64,000 bases of DNA. It comes from Couchioplanes azureus (GTDB lineage Bacteria > Actinomycetota > Actinomycetes > Mycobacteriales > Micromonosporaceae). Each line of letters starts with the position of its first letter. The stretch's first letter is position 1. The stretch spans positions 186,001 through 250,000 of the forward strand of contig NZ_BMQY01000001.1 in the NCBI RefSeq assembly GCF_014648355.1, given 5' to 3'. The position numbers and the translations under genes were made by a program. Of this stretch, positions 1 through 12,220 are shown one piece after another. The notes below the pieces were generated by a model. The model ran no database searches. It had not been told where the DNA came from and saw only the letters and a program-made list of their open reading frames with translations.

Positions 1-161
1 AGCGTCTTGGTGCCCTCGGAGAGGGTCACGTCGACGTGCAGCGCGTTGAAGATCTCGGGCATCGCGTCCCGCGGGAACTCCGCGTCGACGACCGGGCCGA
101 TGACCCGGACGACGCGGCCGACACCGGTCTCCGTCTTGGTGGGCTCAGCTACAGCAGTCAT
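1..161 (-). CDS. atpD: F1 ATP synthase beta subunit, N-terminus (cut by window edge)
   Basis: First 53 codons of the catalytic beta subunit; the gene leaves the window at base 1, so the Walker motifs are not visible. The start ([10 protein letters not shown]) is an ATG whose A is the last base of the atpG stop codon (TGATG overlap), so translation is probably coupled to atpG. The stretch [16 protein letters not shown] is the typical beta-barrel opening of AtpD. A second ATG 7 bases upstream is out of frame. It is the last visible gene of the atp operon. Confidence 0.95.
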   Translation of the reverse strand, partial: MTAVAEPTKTETGVGRVVRVIGPVVDAEFPRDAMPEIFNALHVDVTLSEGTKT

Positions 162-1090
162 CACACATCACTTCCCGCTGCGGACAGCGCCTCGACGCCG
201 CCGACGATTTCACTGATTTCCTGGGTGATCGCGGCCTGACGCGCGGAGTTCATCTCGCGCGTGTACCGCTTGAGCAGGTCGTCGGCGTTGTCCGACGCGC
301 TCTTCATCGCCCGGCGCCGCGACGCCGACTCGCTCGCCGCCGAGTCCAGCAACGCCGCGTAGATCCGCGTGTTGAGGTACTTGGGCAGCAGCGCGTTCAG
401 CAGCTCCTCGGCCTCGGGCTCGAACTCGTACGCCGGACGCAGCCCGGGCTCGCGCTCGCGCTCCTCGACCTGCATCGGCGCCAGGAATCGCGCCTCCGCG
501 GTCTGGGTCATGAGCGACTTGAACTGCGTGCTGACGATGTGCAGCTCGTCCACACCCTGGATGCCGTCCGGGCCGTGGTTCGCGTCCGTGTCGTCCGCGC
601 CGGCGACGAACGCCTCCAGCAGGGACTCGCCGATGCGCCGGGCGTCCTCGAAGGAGGGCCGCTCGGAGAAGCCCGTCCAGCTCGCCTCGATCGGCCGGTT
701 GCGGAACTTGTAGTAACCGACACCCTTGCGGCCGACGATGTACAGCGCCACGTCCTTGCCGTCCTCCCGCAGCCGGGAGATCAGCTGCTCGGCGGTGCGG
801 ATCGCGTTGGCGTTGTAGGCGCCGGCCAGGCCCCGGTCGCTGGTGATCAGCAGGACACCCGCGCGCCGCACCCGCTCACGCGGCTGCAGCAGCGGGTTGT
901 CGACCGACGCGTTGGAGGCCAGCGCCGTGAGGACCCGCGTGATCGCCTCGGAGTACGGCTTGGAGGCGGCGACCCGCTCCTGAGCCTTGGCGATCCGGCT
1001 GGTGGCGACCAGCTCCTGCGCCTTGGCGATCTTCTTGGTCGACCGGACGGTGCGGATGCGCCGCCGGAGGGCCTGTACCTGACCGGCCAT
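161..1090 (-). CDS. atpG: F1 ATP synthase gamma subunit
   Basis: Central rotor stalk of F1. The 309-aa product opens with [20 protein letters not shown], the conserved N-terminal coiled helix, and closes with a second helix containing [18 protein letters not shown], which is the gamma signature. It is slightly longer than the roughly 286-aa enterobacterial protein because of an acidic segment near residues 155-165 and an Arg/Glu-rich loop near 195-210, as in other actinobacteria. The ATG lies 3 bases after the atpA stop, and the stop overlaps the atpD start. Confidence 0.97.
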   Translation of the reverse strand: MAGQVQALRRRIRTVRSTKKIAKAQELVATSRIAKAQERVAASKPYSEAITRVLTALASNASVDNPLLQPRERVRRAGVLLITSDRGLAGAYNANAIRTAEQLISRLREDGKDVALYIVGRKGVGYYKFRNRPIEASWTGFSERPSFEDARRIGESLLEAFVAGADDTDANHGPDGIQGVDELHIVSTQFKSLMTQTAEARFLAPMQVEEREREPGLRPAYEFEPEAEELLNALLPKYLNTRIYAALLDSAASESASRRRAMKSASDNADDLLKRYTREMNSARQAAITQEISEIVGGVEALSAAGSDV

Positions 1091-1093
1091 GGC

Positions 1094-2743
<1,650 letters not shown>

Positions 2744-2823
2744 CCTCTGCCTTCTCTAGTCGGCTCGGGGCGTCGCCGCGCCCGAGGGCTTTCGGTAGCG
2801 TCACCGCCGCCGAGGGGAAGTAC

Positions 2824-3642
2824 TTATTTAGCGAACGCCTGCCGGGCTTGGTGAAGTCGCCGCAGGATCGTGCCGTCGTAAAGGTCGGAGCCGACCCGGA
2901 CGCTGATGCCGCCGATGATGCCCGGATCCACCGCGACCTTCAGCGAGACCTGCCGGCCGTAGAGGTCGGACAGCTTGGCGGCGAGCCGCTGCTCCTCGGC
3001 GTCGTCCAGCACCTTGGCCGCCGTCACGTACGCCACCTCGCGGTCACGCTTGGCAGCGGTCAGCTCGACGAGCTTGCTGAGCGACGTCTCGAAACTGCGC
3101 CCGCCGAGACCTTCCAGGGCGACCCGCACGAGCTGGAGCGTCCCCGTCTGGGCCTTGCCCGTCAGCAGGTCCTCGGCCAGCTTAGCCCGCCGGTCGACCG
3201 GCGCAGTCGGGTCACCGAGGGTGACCGCGAGCTGGGGGTTGCCGGTGACGACCTGACCGAAGCGGAACAGCTCGTCCTCGATGTCGGCCAGCCGGCCCGC
3301 CTTGTCGGCCGCGGCCAGCGCGGTGTCGACCCCGAGCCGCTCGGTCGCGTCGAGCAGTTCGTTCGGCGTCGACCAACGGCCGGACGCCAGGACCACGAGC
3401 GCGTCCACCGTCGCCGCGCTGAGCTTGCCGGCGAGCAGCGAGCGGAACAGCTCACCCCGCTCGGCGCCCGGGCGCGACGGATCGGTCAGCGCCCGCCGCA
3501 GCCGCGGCTCGCCGCGCAGCAGCCGCGCCACCGACAGGATCTCGTCGGCGGTGATGGCGATCTGCGCGGCGGTGGCGGTCTGCGTGTCCGCGGTCAGCTT
3601 CTCCGCGGCGGCGGCGTACGACTCCCGGTTGACGGTCGCCAT
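2824..3642 (-). CDS. atpH: F1 ATP synthase delta subunit
   Basis: Peripheral-stalk subunit (OSCP homologue) linking the b subunits to the top of F1, 272 aa. The C-terminal part holds the conserved VDPGIIGGISVRVGSDLYDG segment near residues 235-255. Unlike mycobacteria, where delta is fused to a b-type domain, it is a separate protein here. Its ATG overlaps the atpF stop (TGATG), so coupled translation is likely. Confidence 0.95.
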   Translation of the reverse strand: MATVNRESYAAAAEKLTADTQTATAAQIAITADEILSVARLLRGEPRLRRALTDPSRPGAERGELFRSLLAGKLSAATVDALVVLASGRWSTPNELLDATERLGVDTALAAADKAGRLADIEDELFRFGQVVTGNPQLAVTLGDPTAPVDRRAKLAEDLLTGKAQTGTLQLVRVALEGLGGRSFETSLSKLVELTAAKRDREVAYVTAAKVLDDAEEQRLAAKLSDLYGRQVSLKVAVDPGIIGGISVRVGSDLYDGTILRRLHQARQAFAK

Positions 3643-4190
3643 CAGCGCCCGCCCGCCGTACCGGCGCCCAGCTCGCTGATGAACCGGTCGACGGTGCCCC
3701 GGCTGCGTGCCTCGTCGGCGAGCGACTCACCGACGATCTTGCTGGCCAGGTCCACCGCGAGCGTGCCCACCTCGGAACGCAGGTCGCGCACGATGCTCTC
3801 GCGCTGGGCGGCGAGCTGCTCGCGACCGGCCGCGATGATGCGCTCGGACTCCTCCCGGGCCTTGGCGAGGACGTCCTGACGGATGCCCTCGGCGTCGGCG
3901 CGGGCCTCGTCGCGGATCCGCGCGGCCTCGGTGCGGGCCTCGGCGAGCTGCGTCTTGTACTGCTCGAGCAGCCCGTTCGCCTCGGCCTGGGCGGCCTCGG
4001 CGCGCTTGATGCCGCCCTCGATCGCGTCGACCCGGGCCTTGAACGTCTTCTCCATCTGCGGGAAGACGAACTTCATCAGGACGAAGCAGAGCACGGCGAA
4101 CGCGATCGAGCCGACCACGATCTCCTGCCACACCGGAAGGATCGGGTTGTGGCCCGATTCACCGGCCTCGGCGGCCAGATAGTTCAGCAT
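3642..4190 (-). CDS. atpF: Fo ATP synthase b subunit
   Basis: Peripheral stalk subunit, 182 aa. One membrane helix (about residues 24-44, IVVGSIAFAVLCFVLMKFVF) is followed by a long Ala/Glu/Arg-rich amphipathic helix up to about residue 165, as expected for the b dimer. The start ATG is preceded by GGGAGG. Spacing to atpE is 30 bases. It is the only b-type subunit in the operon. Confidence 0.96.
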   Translation of the reverse strand: MLNYLAAEAGESGHNPILPVWQEIVVGSIAFAVLCFVLMKFVFPQMEKTFKARVDAIEGGIKRAEAAQAEANGLLEQYKTQLAEARTEAARIRDEARADAEGIRQDVLAKAREESERIIAAGREQLAAQRESIVRDLRSEVGTLAVDLASKIVGESLADEARSRGTVDRFISELGAGTAGGR

Positions 4191-4220
4191 GCGGACCTCC
4201 CATCGAGGCGAAAGGAATTA

Positions 4221-5310
<1,090 letters not shown>

Positions 5311-5325
5311 CGTAGCCCTTTCCTG

Positions 5326-5559
5326 TCAGGCGCCGAGACGGCGCACAATGAGGTAGACACCACCGCCGATACCGACGACCGCGCCGATGCCGGCGAAGAT
5401 CCCGTTGGTACCGACCCAGTGGTCGACCAGCCAGCCGATCCCACCCCAGACCAACATGCCCGCGAAAAGATAGGTGACCGCCGTCATGCCCATGCCCGTG
5501 TCGGGCGGGGGTGGACCGTCGTCACCGTGGGAATCGTTGGGAGGTTTCTGACCGGCCAT
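5326..5559 (-). CDS. Small AtpZ-like membrane protein of the atp operon
   Basis: 77 aa: a Pro/Asp-rich N-terminus, then two membrane helices (about 24-45 and 50-70) with GMLVWGGIGWLVD, which resembles the AtpZ/AtpI family of small Fo-associated proteins (Mg transport or c-ring assembly helpers). The position directly ahead of atpB supports this. It would be the promoter-proximal gene of the atp operon, since 209 bases without a gene follow upstream. The family assignment rests on motif and position only. Confidence 0.75.
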   Translation of the reverse strand: MAGQKPPNDSHGDDGPPPPDTGMGMTAVTYLFAGMLVWGGIGWLVDHWVGTNGIFAGIGAVVGIGGGVYLIVRRLGA

Positions 5560-5768
5560 GACGGCATGAAGATATCAGCCAGGAACGCGAAGCTAAGCGG
5601 GACCCCCCGCACAACCGCAGTTGTCCAGGCGTCGGGGGTCTCGCAACTAGCCAGACACGGTACTCCCCCTCCGCGAGAACCGGACACCTTTGCCGTCTTC
5701 CCGTCACCGATTCGTGGATCAAAACCCACGAAAGTCGCGTTGACGTGGTACGACGCCGGTGCAGAAGA

Positions 5769-6272
5769 TCACTGTCGGCGGCTCAGCCGGGCCACCCACC
5801 AGATCTGCACGGCCGTCCACCCCATGACGCCGGCAACGACGCCCCAGCCGAGCGCGGACCGACCCTGCCACTCCGAGGAGATCACAAATGCCAGGATCAC
5901 GCCGAGCAACGAGTACTTCACCACGTATGTGGTGATGCCGAGCGGCATCAGCAGCGCCGGGCGCACGGTGTCGGCCCACGCCAGCACGAGCGTCGACATC
6001 GTGTAGCTCACGGTCACGATCGCCACCCCGGCGACCGCGCCCAGCGCCGCCGGCACGCCCGAGGTCAGGAACCCCACCGAGGCCGCGCACATCATCAGCG
6101 CGAACGAGAACGCGGTCAGCAACGGCAGGTGCTCGACCCGCCACCGTGGATCGGCGGGCAGCGGCGGCAACTCCGGCAGCGGCCCCAGGTCTTCCTCTTC
6201 CTGTTCGGGGACGTAGTCGTCCCAGTCGGAGCGCTGCTCCGGCACGACGTCGTCCCGCTGCGCCTTCCTCAC
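5769..6272 (-). CDS. atpI: ATP synthase protein I-like membrane protein
   Basis: 167 aa: an acidic, Pro-rich cytoplasmic N-terminus (to about residue 48) followed by four predicted membrane helices, the fold of AtpI proteins that assist c-ring assembly. In actinobacteria an atpI-like gene precedes atpB, as here. The GTG start overlaps the glyA stop (GTGA), tying it to glyA. The gap to the AtpZ-like gene (5560-5768) holds no gene; it probably carries the main atp promoter, though no clear hexamers stand out. Confidence 0.75.
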   Translation of the reverse strand: MRKAQRDDVVPEQRSDWDDYVPEQEEEDLGPLPELPPLPADPRWRVEHLPLLTAFSFALMMCAASVGFLTSGVPAALGAVAGVAIVTVSYTMSTLVLAWADTVRPALLMPLGITTYVVKYSLLGVILAFVISSEWQGRSALGWGVVAGVMGWTAVQIWWVARLSRRQ

Positions 6273-7558
6273 GCGGGCACACCCTCCCCCGCGTACGCCG
6301 GGAAGCGCCGCACGAGCGCACTCACCTCGTCCGCGGCGTCGCGCAGCGTGCCCGCACCCGCCACCGTCGCCGGATCGGCGCGCACGGCCGCGGCGATCAG
6401 CCCGGCGATCTGCCGCATCTCCCCCTCGCGCATGCCCTGCGTGGTGACGCTGGGCGTGCCGACCCGGATCCCGGACGCGGTCGTCGGCTTCTCCGGGTCG
6501 AACGGGATCGCGTTCTTGTTGAGCGTGATCCGCGCGCGGTCGCAGCGCTCCTCGGCGTCGCGCCCGCTGACCCCGAGGTCGCGCACGTCGACCAGCGCCA
6601 GATGGGTGTCGGTGCCGCCGGACACGGGACGCATGCCCTCGGCGGCGAGCCCGGACGCCAGCGCCTGGCTGTTGCGCACCACCTGCTGGGCGTACCCCTG
6701 GAAGCCGGGCAGCGAGGCCTCCCGCAGCGCGACCGCCTTCGCGGCGACGGCGTGCATCAGCGGACCGCCCTGGGTGAACGGGAAGACGGCCTTGTCGATG
6801 CGCGCGGCGAGACTCTCACGGCAGAGAATCATGCCGCCTCGCGGCCCGCGCAGCACCTTGTGGGTGGTGCAGGACACCACGTCGGCATACGGTACGGGCG
6901 AGGGCACCGCCCGCCCCGCGACCAGCCCGATGAAGTGCGCCGCGTCGACCATGAGGTAGGCGCCCACCTCGTCGGCGATGTCCCGGAAGGCCTTGAAGTC
7001 GATGAGCCGCGGGTAGGCGGTGGCGCCGCAGACGATCAGCTTGGGGCGGTGCGCCAGGGCGAGGTCGCGCACCTCGTCGTAGTCGATCAGCTCGGTGTCG
7101 CGGCGTACCCGGTAGCCGATGGGGTGGAACCACTTCCCGGAGAAGTTGACCTTGCTGCCGTGGGTGAGGTGGCCGCCGTGCGGCAGATCCATCGCCAGCA
7201 CCGGGTCGCCGGGCTGCACCAGGGCGGCGTACGCGGCCATGTTCGCCGACGTCCCGGAATGCGGCTGCAGGTTGGCGTGCTCGGCGCCGAAGAGCTCCCG
7301 GGCCCGCTCGACGCCCAGCTCCTCGGCGCGGTCGACCTCGGCGCAGCCACCGTAGTAGCGCCGCCCGGGATAGCCCTCGGCGTACTTGTTCGTCAAGGTC
7401 GAGCCGAGTGCCGCCAGGACCGCCGGGGAGGTGAAGTTCTCGCTCGCGATGAGCTGGAGGCCGCCGCGCTGCCGGTCGAGCTCACCCAAGATCACCTCGG
7501 CGATCTCGGGGTCCTCGCGCCGCAGCGCGGAGAAGTCCGGACCCCAGAACGTGTCCAT
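6269..7558 (-). CDS. glyA: Serine hydroxymethyltransferase
   Basis: PLP enzyme interconverting serine + THF and glycine + methylene-THF. 429 aa from the ATG at 7558, chosen because GGAG lies just ahead; an upstream extension of 14 residues is Arg-rich and unlikely. The PLP Lys is K234 in [12 protein letters not shown]. Other signatures: LIASENFTS (36-44), [11 protein letters not shown] (61-71) and VDAAHFIGL (204-212). It lies between atpI and the SDR gene; in many actinobacteria a GlcNAc-1-phosphate transferase (rfe) gene also sits here, but none is present. Confidence 0.96.
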   Translation of the reverse strand: MDTFWGPDFSALRREDPEIAEVILGELDRQRGGLQLIASENFTSPAVLAALGSTLTNKYAEGYPGRRYYGGCAEVDRAEELGVERARELFGAEHANLQPHSGTSANMAAYAALVQPGDPVLAMDLPHGGHLTHGSKVNFSGKWFHPIGYRVRRDTELIDYDEVRDLALAHRPKLIVCGATAYPRLIDFKAFRDIADEVGAYLMVDAAHFIGLVAGRAVPSPVPYADVVSCTTHKVLRGPRGGMILCRESLAARIDKAVFPFTQGGPLMHAVAAKAVALREASLPGFQGYAQQVVRNSQALASGLAAEGMRPVSGGTDTHLALVDVRDLGVSGRDAEERCDRARITLNKNAIPFDPEKPTTASGIRVGTPSVTTQGMREGEMRQIAGLIAAAVRADPATVAGAGTLRDAADEVSALVRRFPAYAGEGVPA

Positions 7559-7638
7559 GGCGCACTCCTCACGTCGGCGTCTTCGCCGGAATACGAGCAT
7601 ATGGCTTATCCACCCCCACCTGGGGCACTGTGTGGGTT

Positions 7639-9141
7639 ATGCGCTGTCTGGTCACCGGGGCCACCGGGTACATCGGCGGCCGCCTGGCACCCCGGCTGAT
7701 GGACGCCGGTCACCACGTCCGCGCGTTGTCGCGCAGCGCGGAGCGGCTGCGGGACGTGCCCTGGGCGCCCCGGGCCGAGATCGTGGCGGGCGACCTGTCG
7801 GACCCCGCGTCGCTGGGCCCCGCCCTCGACGGGGTCGACGTGGCCTACTTCCTGGTCCACTCGCTCGGGCAGCGTGACTTCGAGCGCCGGGACCGGGAGG
7901 CGGCCCGCAACTTCGCGCGTGCCGCGTACGAGAAGGGCGTCCGCCGGATCGTCTATCTGGGCGGCCCGGAGCCGCCGCCGGGCGACAAGCCGTCGGCGCA
8001 CCTGCGCTCGCGGGCCGAGGTCGCGCGGATCCTGCTGGACAGCGGCGTGCCGACCGCCGTGCTGCGGGCGCCCGTCATCATCGGCTCCGGCTCGGCCTCG
8101 TTCGAGATGCTGCGCTACCTGACCGAGCGGCTGCCGGTCATGGTGACGCCGCGCTGGGTACGCAACCGCATCCAGCCGATCGCCGTCCGGGACGTGCTGC
8201 GCTGCCTGATCGCCGCCGCGGAACTCCCCGCCGACGTCCACCGCGGCTTCGACCTGGGCGGTCCGGACGTCCTCACGTACGCGGAGATGATGCAGCGCTA
8301 CGCCCGGGTGGCGGGCCTGCGCCGCCGGATCATCGTGCCGTTGCGGCCACTGAGCCCGTGGCTGTCCGCGCACTGGGTCGGCGCGGTCACCCCGGTCCCC
8401 AACGCGATCGCGCGGCCGCTGGTCGGCAGCCTGATCCACGAGGCCGTCGCGCACGAGCACGACTTCGCGCGGTTCGTCGCCGGGGACGATTTCCTGGGCT
8501 TCGACGAGGCGGTCCGCCGCGCCCTCGGCAAGATCCGCGACGCCGAGGTGGAGACCCGCTGGTCCACCGCCTCCGGCGGGGACGCGGCCGCCGAGCCGCT
8601 GCCGAGCGACCCGACCTGGTCCGGCGGCACGATCTACACCGACGTGCGCTGCCGCGAGGTCGCCGCGCCGGTGGACGCGCTGTGGCGCATCATCGAGGGG
8701 GTCGGCGGCGACAACGGCTGGTACTCGTTCCCGCTCGCCTGGTCGGTACGCGGCTGGCTGGACCGGCTGGTCGGCGGGGTGGGCCTGCGCCGGGGCCGCC
8801 GCGACCCGCACCGCCTGCACGTCGGCGAGGCGCTGGACTGGTGGCGGGTGGAGGAGATCAGGCCCGGCGAGCTGCTGCGCCTGCGGGCCGAGATGCGGGT
8901 GCCCGGACGCGCCTGGCTCGAGATGACGGCGTCACCCGGCCCGGACGGCACGAGCGTCTACCGGCAGCGGGCCCTGTTCGTGCCGCGCGGGCTGGCCGGG
9001 CACGCGTACTGGGCGAGCGTCCTGCCCTTCCACGGCGTCATCTTCAGCGGCATGGCCCGCAACATCGCCCGCGGCGCCGAGGCCCGACGGCCTTCCGGCC
9101 TCGCCACGGCTCGGTACGCGCAACGCCGTGGGCGGGGGTGA
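7639..9141 (+). CDS. NAD(P)-binding epimerase-like protein with C-terminal DUF2867
   Basis: 500 aa. Residues 1-240 form an atypical SDR/NmrA Rossmann domain with GATGYIGG (about 6-13) and a weak active-site region, so it may bind NAD(P) without the classical YxxxK chemistry. Residues about 330-490 match DUF2867, a START-like domain often fused to such proteins. The substrate is unknown. ATG 7639 is used; GTG 7630 in frame is the alternative. No clear ribosome site precedes either, so a leaderless mRNA is possible. It is divergent from glyA across 80 bases. Confidence 0.85.
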   Translation: MRCLVTGATGYIGGRLAPRLMDAGHHVRALSRSAERLRDVPWAPRAEIVAGDLSDPASLGPALDGVDVAYFLVHSLGQRDFERRDREAARNFARAAYEKGVRRIVYLGGPEPPPGDKPSAHLRSRAEVARILLDSGVPTAVLRAPVIIGSGSASFEMLRYLTERLPVMVTPRWVRNRIQPIAVRDVLRCLIAAAELPADVHRGFDLGGPDVLTYAEMMQRYARVAGLRRRIIVPLRPLSPWLSAHWVGAVTPVPNAIARPLVGSLIHEAVAHEHDFARFVAGDDFLGFDEAVRRALGKIRDAEVETRWSTASGGDAAAEPLPSDPTWSGGTIYTDVRCREVAAPVDALWRIIEGVGGDNGWYSFPLAWSVRGWLDRLVGGVGLRRGRRDPHRLHVGEALDWWRVEEIRPGELLRLRAEMRVPGRAWLEMTASPGPDGTSVYRQRALFVPRGLAGHAYWASVLPFHGVIFSGMARNIARGAEARRPSGLATARYAQRRGRG

Positions 9142-9161
9142 GCCCCCCGACCACGGCGTTG
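9121..9161. terminator. Bidirectional hairpin terminator overlapping a stop codon
   Basis: Outer 11-bp perfect arms CAACGCCGTGG (9121-9131) and CCACGGCGTTG (9151-9161), with an inner GGGGG/CCCCC stem. It lies between the convergent SDR-like and LAVTG genes, and the TGA of the SDR-like gene (9139-9141) sits in the hairpin loop. No U-tract follows, which is usual in high-GC actinobacteria. Confidence 0.75.
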
Positions 9162-9178
9162 CGTTCCCGCGATGGACG

Positions 9179-10468
9179 TCAGCGAGCCGACGTCTCGTCC
9201 CCCGGTGTCACCAGGACGACCCGGCGACGGCGCGCGCTCAGCAGCAGCAGCCCGCCCACGGCGACCACGGCCACGCCCACACCGCCCACCAGGGCGGTCT
9301 GCATGCCGGTGACGGCAAGCTCGCCGGCACCGCCGGCACCGCCTGCCGGGTTGCCGCCGGCGTTGTTCTTGCCGCCGGCGGCGTTGTCACTGCCGCCGGC
9401 ACCACCGGTCTTGCCGACGAAGACCACGAACTGGTCGGTGTTGTCGCTCTTGTCCACCTCGGGCACCGTGCTACCGGGCTTGACGGTGCGAGCCGGCGGC
9501 GCCTGCTCGACCGGACCCTCTTCGGCCTTCTCGCCGACGATGCCCTCGGGCAGCTCGGTCACGGCCTGGGAGGCGACGGGTCCCTCCACCACGGCGGCAC
9601 CGATGATCGCCTTCACCTTCACCGTGCCGGTGAGGTCCTTGGGCGACGGCGCGTCAGCGGCGACCTTGATGTCGGTCGTACCGGCGACGGCCGAGAAGAT
9701 CTCGTCGTCCTCGACCTGGTCCTGGTCTCCCGGCACGAGCGGAAGCTCGTCGTACGTACACGTGGCGACGGTCTTCGCGGCGTCGTAGGTGCAGCCCTCG
9801 AGCTCCTCGGCGAAGCTGACGTGCTTCGGCAGCTGGATGTCGAAGTGGAAACCCTCGACGGCCACGTCGCCCTGGTTGCCGACCTCGAACGTCAGTTCGG
9901 CGACGCTGCCGGGCGCCACCAGCTTCTTGCCGCCGTTGTCGTCCGATGCCACGTCCGCGGCGACGGCATACAGGTCCGGCCCGCTGACGCCGACCTGGAC
10001 ATCGACGCCACGAGCAGTGACGTCGTTGCCTTCGTTGTCGTCGATGCCCTCGTGTGCCACCGCGGCGAACAGCTTTCCGGCCGAGCCGGTGCCGCCCTTA
10101 CGGGTCAGCTTGATCGGCAGATCGAGCGACGCCCCGGAGGGGATGTCGCCGACGATGCACACGAAGCTCTTGCCCTCGTTCTCGCAGGACTCGGCGTCCG
10201 GCACCTCGAGCTGGACCTTCTCGCCGTCCAGATCTTCGTTGGCGAAGTAGATGATCGTGTCGACGGCGGTGTTCGGACCGTGGTTCTTGATGGTCGCCTT
10301 GACGAACTTGCCCGAGCTCGTGGCGGCCACCTTGGTGCCGGTGATCTTCAGCTCCAGGTCCGCGACGTTGTCGGCCGCCCGGGCCGGGGCGCCGAACGCG
10401 GCGATCGCCCCGGCGGCCAGCGCCGACGCGGCCGCGGTGCGAACGAGGAGATGGAAACGAGAGTTCAT
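9179..10468 (-). CDS. Secreted surface protein with LAVTG sortase anchor
   Basis: 429 aa. It has a signal peptide (positive N-terminus, hydrophobic 9-24, cleavage probably after PARA), then two or three beta-sandwich repeats resembling DUF11/CARDB domains, a Gly/Asn/Ala-rich spacer (about 360-385) and a C-terminal sorting signal: LAVTG, hydrophobic helix, RRRR tail. LAxTG is the motif preferred by class E sortases of high-GC Gram-positives. Four Cys in the ectodomain (ESCENEGKSFVC; GCTYDAAKTVATC) suggest two disulfides. Ligand unknown. Monocistronic, with a terminator at its 3' side. The 190 bases ahead of its ATG are AT-richer than the surroundings and probably hold its promoter. Confidence 0.85.
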   Translation of the reverse strand: MNSRFHLLVRTAAASALAAGAIAAFGAPARAADNVADLELKITGTKVAATSSGKFVKATIKNHGPNTAVDTIIYFANEDLDGEKVQLEVPDAESCENEGKSFVCIVGDIPSGASLDLPIKLTRKGGTGSAGKLFAAVAHEGIDDNEGNDVTARGVDVQVGVSGPDLYAVAADVASDDNGGKKLVAPGSVAELTFEVGNQGDVAVEGFHFDIQLPKHVSFAEELEGCTYDAAKTVATCTYDELPLVPGDQDQVEDDEIFSAVAGTTDIKVAADAPSPKDLTGTVKVKAIIGAAVVEGPVASQAVTELPEGIVGEKAEEGPVEQAPPARTVKPGSTVPEVDKSDNTDQFVVFVGKTGGAGGSDNAAGGKNNAGGNPAGGAGGAGELAVTGMQTALVGGVGVAVVAVGGLLLLSARRRRVVLVTPGDETSAR

Positions 10469-10659
10469 GTGTCCCCCGGGTCGGGTGGCTAAGACCGCCG
10501 CACGATATTCAGGAGCGCGATCGAGCGCTAGTCCCGCCGGAGGGGATCCGATCCGCTATGTCGGCTTCCTGTGGATAAAAGTTCACCAATCTTGAGCTTC
10601 GTGAGCACCATCGGCCACACACCGTCAGCGACCGGAGGGGTCGGGCGGCCGTTGCGGCA

Positions 10660-11595
10660 CTAGGCGGCGGCGCGGGAGAGCCGGTCGCGGACCGCGAGCC
10701 ACTCCTCGGTGGGCGGCGGCGTCTTGACCAGGATGGTCGCGACGCCGGCGTCGTCGAGTCGGTGCAGGGCGGCGTAGAGGTCCGCCGCGTACTCGCGGGG
10801 GTCGGCGCTGAGAACCTCCGCGCCGGGGACGTCCGCGGTCTCGTAGGTCAGCACGCCCACCGAGGCGTCGAGGCCGGCGGGGTCCACCTCGTCGGTCAGC
10901 ACCACCTTGGCACGCGGGGCGTAGTGGCGCCTGCTCATCCCCGGGGAGGGGCGGGCCGAGCCGTCCGCGACCTCCTCGGGCAGGGCGATCGTCCCGGTCA
11001 CCTCGCGGATCTCGCGCAGCCCCAGCGCGCCGGGTCGCAGCAGCCGGGGCACCTCGCCGGTCACGTCCAGCACCGTCGACTCGATGCCCCACGACGCCGG
11101 GCCGCCGTCCAGCACCAGCGGCACGTCCGGCAGGCTGCGCAGCACGTGCTCGGCCGTCGTCGGGGAGATGCCCTCCGAGCGGTTGGCGCTCGGCGCGGCG
11201 AGCGGCAGCCCGGTGGCCTCCAGCAGGCGCAGTGCGACCTCGTGCGCGGGCACGCGTACGGCGATCGTGCCCGTGTCGGCGCCGACCTGGGTGAGGTGCG
11301 GGGCGCGGCGCACGACGAGGGTCAGCGGTCCCGGCCAGAACGCGGCGGCGAGGTCGTCCGCCGCCCGTGGCCAGTGCGCGGCCAGCTCCCTGGCCGCCGA
11401 CACGTGCGCCACGTGCACGATCAGCGGGTTCCACGACGGGCGGTTCTTGAGCCGGTAGACCTCGGCGACCGCCCGGGTGGAGAAGGCGTCGGCGCCCAGT
11501 CCGTAGACGGTCTCGGTGGGGAAGGCGACCACCGACCCGGCGCGCAGCAACCCGGCCGCGCGGCGGATCCCGGCGGCATCCGCGGCAACGATCAC
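10660..11595 (-). CDS. sua5: Threonylcarbamoyl-AMP synthase, long Sua5 form
   Basis: Makes threonylcarbamoyl-adenylate from Thr, bicarbonate and ATP for tRNA t6A37. 311 aa from GTG 11595, whose GTGA overlaps the stop of the phosphatase gene. The YrdC core (about 1-200) shows VVAFPTETVYGLGADA, KNRPSWNPLIVHV and SANRSEGISPTTAEHV; residues about 215-311 form the extra Sua5 domain (linker PSPGMSRRHYAPRA) that distinguishes Sua5 from TsaC. A second, short synthase lies two genes upstream, so this window has two paralogues. Confidence 0.9.
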   Translation of the reverse strand: MIVAADAAGIRRAAGLLRAGSVVAFPTETVYGLGADAFSTRAVAEVYRLKNRPSWNPLIVHVAHVSAARELAAHWPRAADDLAAAFWPGPLTLVVRRAPHLTQVGADTGTIAVRVPAHEVALRLLEATGLPLAAPSANRSEGISPTTAEHVLRSLPDVPLVLDGGPASWGIESTVLDVTGEVPRLLRPGALGLREIREVTGTIALPEEVADGSARPSPGMSRRHYAPRAKVVLTDEVDPAGLDASVGVLTYETADVPGAEVLSADPREYAADLYAALHRLDDAGVATILVKTPPPTEEWLAVRDRLSRAAA

Positions 11596-12218
11596 GCCGG
11601 CCTCGGCGCTCCGGGCAGCAGCGCCTCGACCAGGGCGTACAGCGCCTCGTCGAGGGTGTCCGCGACGCGCTGGAAGGTCTGGTCGCCGCGGCCCCAGGGG
11701 TCGTCGAGGTCGTCGCCGGGCAGCGGCTCCTGTCCCGCGCGGCGCCGGTCGGCGGCCGCGACGAGGGCGGTGGCCCGGGCCGTGAACGCCTGCGGGTCGG
11801 TGCCGCCCGGGGGCAGCTCCGCGACGTCCAGCTCGCGCAGCAGCCGGGCGAACTGGCCGAGGACGAACGTGCGGTCGGCGGCGCCGGGCGCCAGCGAGCG
11901 CACGAAGTCGCTCTGCTCGGCGGTGGCGGTGAGCACCAGGCCGGCCTCCCGGAGGTCCGCGCCGGTCAGCTTGCGGGCGGCGAAGCCGTCCACGTTGCCG
12001 CCGCGCAGCCGGATCTGCCGTGCCGCGGGCGGGTTCATCTGCTCGCCCTCGTGCCAGCCGCCCGTTCCGGCGCTGACGCTGCGCAGCAGCTCGCCCGGCT
12101 CGGCGGCGGGGTCCAGCTTGGCCAGCCGCTGCCCGGCCGCGAGCAGCAGCAGGCGCTCGGCCATCGGGGAGCGGCAGATGTTGCCCAGGCACACGTGCAG
12201 CACGGTGAACGGCGGCAT
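11592..12218 (-). CDS. Low-molecular-weight protein-tyrosine-phosphatase family protein
   Basis: 208 aa. The N-terminus carries the LMW-PTP P-loop C10-LGNIC-R16 followed by SPMAE, the catalytic CX5R(S) motif. The protein is about 50 residues longer than classical LMW-PTPs, with insertions around 28-50 and 140-175, and the usual C-terminal DP acid loop is represented by DDLDDPWGRG (about 166-175). It lies between the two threonylcarbamoyl-AMP synthase genes with a 2-base gap upstream and a 4-base overlap downstream, so the three are co-translated. Substrate unknown. Confidence 0.82.
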   Translation of the reverse strand: MPPFTVLHVCLGNICRSPMAERLLLLAAGQRLAKLDPAAEPGELLRSVSAGTGGWHEGEQMNPPAARQIRLRGGNVDGFAARKLTGADLREAGLVLTATAEQSDFVRSLAPGAADRTFVLGQFARLLRELDVAELPPGGTDPQAFTARATALVAAADRRRAGQEPLPGDDLDDPWGRGDQTFQRVADTLDEALYALVEALLPGAPRPA

Positions 12219-12220
12219 GG

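Noticed and set aside
11592..12218. Second arsenate reductase (ArsC) because of its CX5R loop
   Set aside because: It sits in the t6A gene group, is longer than ArsC, and lacks the GCGDACP segment; LMW-PTP-like is the better label.
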